51,090 nucleotides of DNA from a virus, in the IMG/VR virus record IMGVR_UViG_3300027608_000048, positions 1 to 51,090 of that record; one strand, written 5' to 3'. Position numbers and translations under genes: made by a program. This document shows, one piece after another, positions 17,506 to 29,500 of the stretch; within the stretch, counting starts at the first letter, position 1, and every line of letters begins with the position of its first letter. Under the pieces are notes generated by a model, which was given only the letters and a program-made list of their open reading frames with translations, was not told the DNA's origin and ran no database searches.

Positions 17506-20500
17506 TGGCAATTACTTGCGCACTTGGTCCTAAACATATTGATGCATTAGCAAAAGCAATCTACAAAAAAATGTCAACGCTTCCTCAAGGGGAAGTTTTT
17601 GACATTAATGGGTATATGGATTATCTATACCAGAATATTGCAGAGAAGCAAGGTGTTGATAATGCATTACAATACATGCAACAGTTTCCGTACTTAGCTA
17701 ATATTATTGCAGCTAAGCTTATAGATGTTGTTGAGATTGACCCAAGTGTGAACTTAGGTGCTATGGCTAAAGCTTATAGAAATCCAGATACAGGATGGCA
17801 AGCAGTTAATGCTAGGTTCAATACTGAGCTTACTCCTGAAGCTATGGATGCTTTATCAGACTATGAAGCTAACACTCCATCACAAGAAGATTATGAGGAT
17901 GAGATTCCAGAACCAATTACAGAAGCTTCAGATGATAGATTAAAAGCAAGCACAGCTTTGTCCGGTACATTACAACAGTTTCTTACAAAGAACCCTAATG
18001 ATAAAGCTGAAGATGTAATTGAAACTCCAGATCCAAGTAAGACATATATTAAACTTACTATATCAAAGATTCAAAATATTGCAAAAGATTTAGCAATTGG
18101 TTCTACTATAAATTACCAAGGTAAATTTTTAAGATTAAAAGTTGTTAATCTTGCCTCAGTACCAAGAGATGAAAGAACTCCAGAGACAGATGCTCTTGTT
18201 GGTAGAATGATTGGTATCTCAGATGAGGAAACAAAAAAGAATGATGTTACTCCATTAAATCAGTTATTTGCTCTTGTGCTTACTGATGAAACAGGTAATA
18301 CAATATACTTTAATCAAAATGGAGATGTTACTACCAAACAAAACTTTGGTAAACCTGTGTATCAAATGATGCGGGATGTACGTTTCCAAAACAATAGATT
18401 TACAGTAAGAGACATTTACAATAAAGAAGATCAGATTATTAGTCCTAAAGATGAGGCTATTAATACAATTAGACTTATGGGATATAAATCTATATCTCAA
18501 TATGAGGCTAATGAAAATACTACATTTAAAGAGCTTATTGCTACTATTGATAAACAACAACAAACTCAGTTTAAACAACTATATGACCTTAAGCAACAAG
18601 CAATGAAGAGTAAGGCTCCTTTGTTATTTGTTACAGGAGCTAGTGTAGGGGTATTAAATGAAAGAGTTAAGCAAGATATTAATTTATCTGATGTTGCTGC
18701 AATGCAATCAGATGCAATCAATACTTTTTTAATACTTAATGAGCCTGCTTATGGTTTACGTTCTGGTACTGCCATTATTACTATAAATGGTGAAACATTT
18801 CCTGTTGATAGAACAGATATCCCTAAAGATGTTTCTGAGAAAATAGCACAAGTCTTACAGTCTCAAACTATTAGTAACAACGATAAAATTCTTTTCTACA
18901 ATCAGTTTTTTAATGATGAAGTAGTTAACTTAAAAACTGATAAAGAAAAACAAGATACTTCATTTGTAACTTCAACAAGAAGACATAAATTAGTTAAATC
19001 TAAATCCGGTAAACCATTTTTTGTTTATGCTGATTATACTTTAGCTGAGCTCAATGCTAATAAGCAATTAGTTAATAAAGTAAACTTTGTTCCATTAGAT
19101 GGTAGTCAACAAAGTATTGATAAGATTAAAGAAATTTTAAATGGAGGTAAGGCTTCTGTTAAAGATGGTAATGTAAAAAAGTTTGGTGCTAAACTAAACT
19201 ATATGAATAATAGATTAACTAGTGACTTCTATGACTATGTAGATGGTAAACTAGTTAAGTCTGGTACGTATAAAGATTTTCTTACAAGATTAAATCCTAA
19301 AATTTTAATTTCTAAAACTGCAGGGTTACCGTTATATAACTCATACATTAGATTTGCTATTCCTGATGCAAGATCTTCTCAAGTAAATAAAGCACAAGAA
19401 AGAGCTAAAGAAGATTCAAGATCAGCAGTACGTAAGTTTAAAGATAACATGGTTGAGGTCATTAAAGATGCTGAACCTAAAGCTATTAAAGTTAAAGTCA
19501 CTAATGTAATTGAAAAACAGTATGCTGATAAAAGACCAAGCACTTATAACTATGATGTTGTTATAGAAGGGCAAGAAGGCAAACATAGATTTTATGGTGC
19601 AAAATCAATAGTAAATATAGGAGATACTTATTACTTGACTGTAGAAGATGTTATAGATGGTGGTTTCTTATTTAAAGATACAGTTAAAGCTCGTGTAGAC
19701 TCAAAGAAGAGTGGTGCTCTTGATATGGGTTCACTTGGAGAAAGAGATTTTAAAACTGAAGATTCAAGAGGTATTCCAATTGAAACAGTTGCTGCAGCAG
19801 AAACAGAACAAGCTATAGAATTAGATGAAGTTACACCCGCACCTAATACATTGCCAGAGGATCAAGTTGAAGCTGACCAAGAAGAATATATTAATCCATC
19901 TAATACAACACAACCTTCAGATGGTTCTCCTGTATCAAGAAGATTTAAGAGAGACTATGGTAAATTTAAATTAGATAGATCTGCTGAGTTATCTAATGAA
20001 GTTACACAAGAGCAAATAGATGCTGCAACTACATGGTGGAATAATTCTCCGCTTTCTAAATTCATTTCATTAGAACATGTAGCAAACATTGTTAACTCTA
20101 ATGTATATGCAAGATTTATTGCAGCTGGTTCTGAGCTTCTTGCTGAACAAAATTTAGATGGTAAACTTGGTAAGATCCTTATCAATGAAGCTACTAAAGG
20201 TTCAATGGTAGACACTTACCATGAAGCATGGCACGTATTCTCTCAGTTATTCTTGACAAGAGAAGAGAAATTAAAATTATATAATGAGGTTAGAAATTCT
20301 GATCCTAAGTTTAAAAATCTATCTGCACGCGCTATTGAAGAAGTACTAGCAGAGGACTTTAGATCTTATGCTCTTTCTCCAAAAACTAAAAAAGGTGCCC
20401 CTGTAAGAAATACTTTATTTAGAAGAATACTTAATTTCTTGAAAAAGTTATTTACCGGGAAACAATCTTTAGCTAACCAAATACAACCACAGAAAATTTC

Positions 20501-23500
20501 TACCTATGGTGTAGCAGGAGAGTTGTTTAATAAACTATACTTTGCATCTAACAATCCAGAGTTACTTAATGATTATACTCCATTAGTTGACAATGTTCAA
20601 TGGGACATGCTTAACCGTGGGGTTAGACAACAAGGTGATTATAAAGAAGATGCTCTTAATGATAGAGACTCATTAGATCTTTCTAATGCATTAGATTCAT
20701 TAATCTCAGAAGAAATTGATAATGCTTATCTCTATACTAAAGAACATAATGGAGCTGATGCAAATAAGAGTGGTTCAATTAATATTCTTTTAAAGGATGA
20801 TAATAAAACTGTTCTGTATGAATTCTTAAAAGAAGAACTTCAGGATAGAGTTGATGCCATTAAGGATAAGCTTCCTGTTAAACCAGCTACTCCATTTAAT
20901 ACTTTAAACACTCTTGATAAAATTTCTAAAAATGCAATTGCTGTAATTAAGAATTCTAAAGGAGATGATGAATACTTTTTTCTTAGAACACAAATTGAAG
21001 ACTTTGACAATCTTAACCTAGACAGTAAAAAAGGTGAAAGAGTTAAAGGAGAGATTTACAAAGATGCAGAAGTTATTGGAGACTTTTATACTCACAAATC
21101 AATTAAGGGTGTAGATAAGACTCCTGCAAACATTGTTATTGTAAATAGTATTGAGGAAGCTAGAGCTCAGTTTGAAGCTTATAAAAATGATACAAATTAC
21201 ACTGAGATTATTGAGAACCCAAATGCGGGAACTACTCAACCAGATTTAGACTTTGCTGAACAACAAGATCTTGATAGATTAAGAATTTTCCAAACTGCTA
21301 TTAAAAACTGGAATAATGTAATTAAGTTTCACAAAGAACATTCAGACTTTAACATCATTAATAAAAAAGTTGCTTTACAAGAATCAGATCCAGAATCAAA
21401 TACTGAAGAAGCTAATAATGATAAGAATGAGGAAGGTGGAGAAAATTTTAACTCTAGCGTAGGGGATATTACTCTTCAACAGTTAGCTGATAATGAAGTA
21501 ATCTACATGCTCAAGAGTTTATTTGCTTTGAATAAAGCTGGTAACTATGAGTATGACAGACTTGGTTTCAAAAAGAGAGCAAGTTTTAAAAAGGTGTGGA
21601 ATGCACTTGTAAGATCAACTAACAGTGCCAAAGATCCACAGGAAATCTATAATAGAATACTTGCAGCATCTGCTACGTATCCTGAATTAAAGCAACTTGT
21701 AGACTATAAATTACCTAATCCAGAAGTTGAAGACCATAAGAATGGTACAAGCTTTAGTATTACTACTTCTTTTTGGAATGCATTTAGTCTTCCAAGAGTT
21801 AAGTATATACAATTACTTGTAAATGAAGATAAGTCAGGTACTACTACTGAGGTAACTAATACTTCAATGGATGTTGGTAGTACTAAAAGAAAGTTTACAA
21901 GTTTATTTAAAGCAGAGAAGCCAAATAAATTTATTACTAAAGATAAATTTAATAATAACATCTTAAATCTAAACGCTATTGTTCAAGAGTTTATGGCTCT
22001 TGATGGTACACTGAAAAGCGGTGACAATGCTGAATATAAATTCCTAAGAGCTATTGGATTTAAATATGATGATTTAGGTAAAATTAAAGAAACTTTAAGT
22101 AATCCAGCTAAACGTCAAGAATATAGTATTGCATTTTTATTTAAGGCTGTAAAAGAACTTCGTGATGCGCAGTCATCAGGTAATGCTACAGAAGAAGCTT
22201 GGAAAATAATTAATGCATTTAAGTCAAATCCAATTGAAACTTTATCTAAAGGTTTTCCAGCAGGTGTTGTCGGTGCACCTAATTCTGCTATTTATATAGA
22301 CGGTTTAAAATTAAGCACTGCTGTAAGTAGACTTATTGAGTTGCAAAATAAGTACGGAGCAACAAGTTCTAATTTCAGTGTACTTAATGCAGCTAAGAAA
22401 AGAGTTAATGAGCATACTACTGATAACACATTAACAGTAATTGTTGACGCTCTTAATACTGCTAAAAATAAAACTGATCTATTTAAGCAAGGATCTATTA
22501 CAAGTTACTTAGACCCAAGAAGAAATCCTTGGACTAATAATCTTCAAACATTTAATACATTGTTTGATGCAAGTAATAAAAAGAGAGAAGGTAGATCAAT
22601 TGCAGTTGAAATGTCATCCGGTACTCAAATATCTGGTAAAGATGGTACAACTACAACAGATCTAGATCCAAGAAGTAAATTCATTCAAGAGTTTCATACC
22701 ATGCTTAAGTCTGGTATACAAGAAATTCTTAGACCTGGATCTAAGTCATCTTCATTTGGATGGAGAATAGATGGTGGTATTGAGTTTCCAGGTATTGGTA
22801 AAAAAGATGATAAACATCTTTATATTGATTTAGACACATTCCTCAATCTTAATGATGAGTTAGATGCTATTGAAAAGATAATTCTTCCGTATGTATCATC
22901 TGAAGTAGCTAGAATTAACATCTTTAAAACCAATCCAGAAGCTAAAAACTATATTGGATATAACAAACCTGGCAGAGATGGTAAGCCATCTGGAGAACAG
23001 TTTAATTATTTTGATGGTATATTAACTGATACAACTAAAAAAGAAATTCTATCTAAAGTAAATACAACTGAGATAGATCTTTTAAACTACATCACTACTG
23101 ACCCAGCACTTAAAGAAAAAATTCTTAAGGAAACTCAAAGTTATTTTGAAGCTAAGTCTAAAAAGCTTTATGACTATTTACAAGAAGCTAAATACGTTGA
23201 TCCTAAATTAATGGAAAGATTTAATCTTCCTGGGTTCACTGCAGCACAGAAAGAAAATCTTTTGATGAAGGGTTATATGTATAACTCATGGATTCATAAT
23301 CTAGAGACATCAGTTATATTCTATGGTGATATTGCACAATATGATCATCCTAAACAAGGCTTTCATAAAAGAACTTCCGGTTTAATTTCTAATGGTCGTA
23401 GAGTTAGAACTGATGTTGCTGCTATTAGATATATTAATGAGCAATTTAATGCAAATGGTAAAACCTATGCATCTACACTCCCAGAAAAGTATAATAAATT

Positions 23501-26500
23501 TACATATGATGGCTCATTAAATACTGCAGTAATCCAAGAGATTAGAAGAGATAGTGTTTATCTAGATGATATTAGAGAAGGTCTTACAAAGTTCTATACT
23601 GAAAGAACAAACATGTCTGCCGATGAAGTTAAAAAAACAGTAGATCGTGAAGTAAAAAAATATACTAAAGAAGAAATTAAAGAAGGTGATGGTCAAGGTT
23701 ATATTACATTTGATGCCTATAGAACATTAAAGAGACTTCAGAATAAGTGGGGTGATGAACAAGAAAATTTATTTCAAAAGATTATAAATGGTGAACCTAT
23801 TACAGAACCAATTGATGAATTTTTTCCTGCATATAAATTACAAAACTTTGCATTCTTAGATAATACAGTATTACCAGTAACAGCCTTTCATAAGTTTGCA
23901 TTGTTCCCATTAATTCCTGGTGTAATTAAACCAGGTAGTGATTTTGATAAGATGCATAAGAGAATGTTAGAAGAAAACATTCAGTATCTAACATTTGATT
24001 CAGGTTCTAAAGTTGGCACACTCACTTCAGATGGTGAGCCAGATAGAGCTCATGATGAGAACGGAAGATTTAATGAGTCTGTAGTATTTACTAAAAATAC
24101 ATTTAATGCTGGCTTCCTTAAAGAAGTAACTAATGTGCCTAAAAAGTATAAAGGTAAAGTTGTATTCTCTACACAGTTAAGAAAACTTATTCTTGATGGT
24201 TTATATGAGGAAGGTGCAATGACCATGCCTCAGTATTCTGGGCTAGTTAAAGCATATGAAAATAGTGTAGCATTTAACACTGAGTTGCTCAAAACTGAAC
24301 TAATGGAAGAGATTGGTTATGTAGAAGGTAAAGGTGTTACACAACCAGAAAAGTTCTTAAAAGTAATTAAGGAGAACTTAAGAAGAAAAGATTATCCTGA
24401 ACATTTACTTAGATCTCTTAAAACAAATAGGGACGGTTCATTAAAGTATGACTTGTCTTACTTCTTAGATGCTAAGACAATTGAAGATACTATAATGTCA
24501 ATTGTAGAGAAGAAGTTTGTACGCCAAAAAGTTAAAGGTGAAGCACTTGTACAAGTTGCAAGTTCATTTACCAATAATATGTGGACAACTCCTTCTGAAG
24601 AAGATGTTAAGAAATATATGGGTAGTAATACACTACCTTTTTATTATCCAGGTAAAGATGGCAAAACAAATGCAATGAAAGTTGCTATTGCTATGCAAGG
24701 TGACTTCTTTAAACTATACAATCTTAATCATAATGATGGTCAACCAATTGGAGATATTAATAGGTTAAATGATATGATCAAGAATGATCAGTGGTTAGAT
24801 ACTGATGGTAATAGAAAAGCAATTACTATGACTGCTGTACGTATTCCTGTACAGGGTCTTAACTCTATGGAGTTCATGGAAGTCTATGAATTCTTAGATC
24901 CAGCTGCAGGCTCTCATATTTTTGTACCTACAGAACTTGTAGCTAAGTCAGGTGGTGACTTTGACGTAGACAAGTTAACTACATTTATGCCTAATATAGG
25001 TGAGGATGGTAAAGCTATTACTTCTAATATGACTAAAGAGCAATTCTTTGATGCATATAATAAGGCTTCTAAAGAAGACAAAAAAGAAATGATGAAGCTG
25101 CAGAAGAAAGCTGTTGAAAATAGTTTTATTGAAAACATTAGAGGTATTCTTGAAATTCCTGAAAACTTTGCTTCTTTAGTTAGACCTAATGATACAGCAC
25201 TACTTGAAGAATTATCAAAAGAACTTGAAGATAAAGTAAGTGACTTTGATAAGTATGAAAAAGTAAATGGCGAATCTACAAACTTAGATGGTAAAGGTGA
25301 AAAAATGATTAGCCCTACTACTGTACTTGAGCAAAGATACAATGTAGCTAAACACGGACATAATATTATTGGTAAATCAGTATTAGGTATTGGTGCTAGT
25401 GAGAATGCAATGAATCCTGTATTTAATCAAGCAGGTGTTATTCTACCTAAAAAATATAAAGCTTCAAATTATGATAAAGATTTAGGTAAATTTGTAGAAT
25501 TTGGGGAACCTATATATGACATGAGACTTTTCATGCCGCACAACAAAACTAAAGACGGTAATATTTCTCTTTCTAATATTTATGGTGTTGATGGAGTAAC
25601 TAGAATTGCTGATTTATTTTCACAAGGTATAAATGGTTGGGTTGACGTAGAAGCAAATGAATGGATATTTTATATTCAAGGTAATTATGAGCTTGCACCA
25701 ACTATGCTTTATTTATTTAAATCTGGTGTAACTGAAGAATATGCAGTTAAGTTTGTATCATCTCCATTCATTAGAGAATATGCTGAAGAGTTAAGAAAAA
25801 TTCAAGGGCCGTTTGCTAAATCAATGGGTATAGCAGCAAAAGAAAAACCATATGAAAGATACGAAGCTACTAAAAGAGTTATACAAAGGCACATGCTGCA
25901 ATACCTCAATGCTTCTACTTCTATGCTACAAGCTAATGATCAAATCACAGTATATTTTAAAGAAAGAACTAAAAGAGGATGGGAAGATATTCCTTATCAA
26001 ATGACTTATGGTGAGTTACAAAATAACATAAACAACTCTACATATGATCTAAATTCAATTTCCACAATAGATATTAATTTACCAGGAATTCAAAGAACTC
26101 TTTACGTTAAACCATCTGCTGAGAATGCAACTTATTACAATTCAACATCAAAAGCTAATGAACGGTATGAGAATGGATATTCTCTTGAGTTAATGAATAG
26201 CCTTATTGATAAGAAACCTAGTGAGTTTAACGCTAATGAGACTATAGCTGCTATGGGAATGCTTTTACATTTTAATGAAATTCAAAAGCAAATCCAAGGT
26301 GTAGGTAGGATGAAAAGAAGAGGTAAACCAGACACAACTCTTTTCAGAAACATTCAAGAAATTATTTTAAGAGACCTTGATATAGAATCCTTAGATAACG
26401 ATAGTAAAGTAGATAAAGCATCTAAGGATAAAATCTTTAATGAAAGTATTACAAGTTCATTAGGAGATAAGAAAATTATTGTTGATGTAGTTTCACAAAT

Positions 26501-29500
26501 GCTTGTTCTTAGAAATGGTAACCAAACAACAAACTATATACAAGGGCTTTTAACAAATGCTAAAAACAAAGGTTTAATAGGTGCAAAATTTGGGAAAACT
26601 AATGATGGAATGGTAAATTTTGTTGATGCATTTAAAAACAATATCAGCAACTTTATCTTACAAAACTACTTATCTAACTTTATTGACCCTAAAGGGAACA
26701 TTGTAAAAATTCCTCAGGAGTTTAATGAGATGCCAGTCAAGCTATCTAAGAATCTTTCAACAGATGTTGAGATAAAAGATGGTGTGGTATATGTAAACTC
26801 ACAAAATCTTAGAGAAGACTTTTCTAATAAGAGTTATTTAGATACAGCGCAAGGTCCTAGAAGCTATGCTCAAAGACCAGGACTTGAACCATTTAAAATA
26901 GAACAAGATCCGTTTGCATCTGAAGAAGCATATATCAAGTATGCTATGATCAGAGCATCTTTACAAAGTCAAGGGCTTACGGGAGCTGAGTTAAATAAAA
27001 CAGCTCTTATTGAAGCATTCAACTTTAATGCATTGATGAGAAATAATGATTACTCATATACTAATGAAGTAATTGATGTGATTCAAAAGTATCCTAAGCT
27101 TATTATTGATTTCCCTATCCTAGAACAGATATCTATTTTAAGCACGTCTGCATTTACTGACTTTAATGTTCTTACACTTACTGACAGAGATGCAATAGAT
27201 GGTAAGACAAAAGATGTTTATGCAAATAACATTAGAGCTTTAGGTAATCCTAGAATTCAAAAAGTAGCTGACCCTAAAGAGAATCAAAGAATCAGTAATC
27301 TATTCCAAATGCTTCCTTTGGTAGCAGTGTATCAACACGGTGTGGGTTCTACTCTATATGGATTTGATCAAGTTCTTCCACAAGATATGATCCAGTCTAC
27401 AATGCAGAATGCATCTAATTTATTTAAACTTAACTATTGGAATGATAAAGGCTTAAGTCATGTATTTAATTCTACAGTTAATAAGGAGGAGAAACAATTT
27501 AAAAACTTTGTTTTAACTGAAGCAGAACTAGGTACAGAAGCACCAATACGTGCAACATTTGCTGAGGTAGATCCATTTGAAGAAATAGATAATGAACCGT
27601 TCTTTGCACCTCAACTACAAACAACACCAACTTTAACAAGTTATACAAATCATTCTGGCGGTGCAATTGGAGCAGATACAGTATGGGATAACATTGGTAA
27701 ACAATTTGGAATGGTAACCAATAGACATTATTGGATGAATAATAAAACTCCAAATGGTAATGTTGAAATTTCTAAAGAAGATGCAATTGAAGGTCAGCAA
27801 AAAGTAACTGAAGCTGCAAGAGCAATGGGTAGAATTGAACCTACCTATCAGGTTAGAGATGAAAGATTGATTAGAAACTGGTCTCAAGTTAAATATTCTG
27901 ATGCTGTATTTGCAATAACAACTATGTTAGGTGTAGATGCTGAAATGAATTATGGTAAAAAAGCTAAAATTAGACAAGGTAAAGGAGGCACAGGTTATGC
28001 TATTGAAATGGCAATACAAGCTGGTAAACCTGTTTATGTTTTTGACCAAGAAAGAAAAATGTGGTTTAAAAATATTGATGGTCAATGGTCTGAATCTGAT
28101 GTACCTACTCTTACTAAAAACTTTGCCGGTATAGGCACAAGAGAAATTAATGAAGCAGGTAAACAAGCTATCAGAGATGTCTATGCTAAAACATTAGCTG
28201 AAACACAACCTACACAGCCAATAGATGATCAAACACAAATTGAAACTAAAGCTACAGACCAATACAGATACTTTGGTTCTATGTATACTATTAAGTTACA
28301 AGATGGTATTGGTGTAGATGTAGAAGGTTACAAAGGTAAAGCAGCTGCTAAAGCTAAATTGCTTAATGCATACAATACTGATCCAAATGTAGACCCACAA
28401 AATGGTAGAGCATTTAGAGAAACTCCTACACAGTTAGATGTTCAATCTCAAAACTCTGCAGACACATTTGTATTTGCAGATGGTATTTCTATTAGTGTTC
28501 CGTTCCAACTTAATGCTGAACAACAAGCAGCACTATACAAACTAGAAGACTTCTATAATAACCCAGGAGCTTATGATAATGAAATTACATTATCAGGATA
28601 CGCAGGAACAGGTAAGACAACTATTCTTGGAATCTTTGATAAGTATTTAAAAGAGAAGAGTTACGTTAAACCTATCTATACTTCACCTACTCACCGTGCT
28701 AATGCGGTAACTAAGATGAAGAATCCTAGAGCTAAGGTTAAAACATTACACTCTTTGTTTGGTCTTAACCCTATGCTTAATCTTGAGGGAGACGCATTAG
28801 ATATTAGAGATGTTAAAACTGAATCTTTCAGAAAGCCAGAACTTAACAGAAGAGATGTTATTATTGTAGATGAATCTTCTATGGTTACAAATGAGTTGTA
28901 TGATTTAATTCAGCAGTTCAAAAAAGAGTTAGACCTTAGAATTATTTTTGCAGGAGACAAAGGTCAGCTTGGACCAGTTCAAGATAATACTAAATTAGAA
29001 TCTAAAGTATTTGATGACCCTAAGAATCAAGCTCAACTTACTAAAGTAGAAAGAACGGGTGACAATCCTATCTTATTAAACTCAACTAGAGCAAGAGAAG
29101 GTCAGGACTTTACTTATGTCACTGAAGAAATTAATGGTAATGGTGTAGAGTTCTTAGATACTCCTGATAGATTAAACCAAGTTATGGGTCAGAATCTAAA
29201 AGATATGCAGGAATCTGGTAATATGCTTTACTTTAGAATCCTTTCTTCTCTTAATAAAGATGTAGCTAGAATCAATTTACAAGCTAGAGATATTATGTTT
29301 GGTGAGGAAGCTAAAAAGACTCCTTACATTAAAGGTGATATCTTAATGGGCTATGATAATATTGGTGAAGACTTAATTAACTCAGGTGACTATGTTGTTG
29401 AAGCTGTATCAGAGCTAACTGATATTAAAGTTAGAGTACCTGTTGCTGATTTATCATCTGGATATTTAAAATTCGGAAAAGAAAAAGAAGTATCACTTAA

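Noticed and set aside
17490-17530. Terminal cysteines as traces of split-intein or protein-splicing junctions
   Set aside because: Inteins need Hint-domain motifs of over 100 residues near the junction; none are visible, and there are no other cysteines or typical N-terminal block sequences.
24914-25342. 142-codon open frame on the minus strand inside the polymerase gene
   Set aside because: It is a serine-rich antisense shadow of the giant gene with no start context or recognisable protein.
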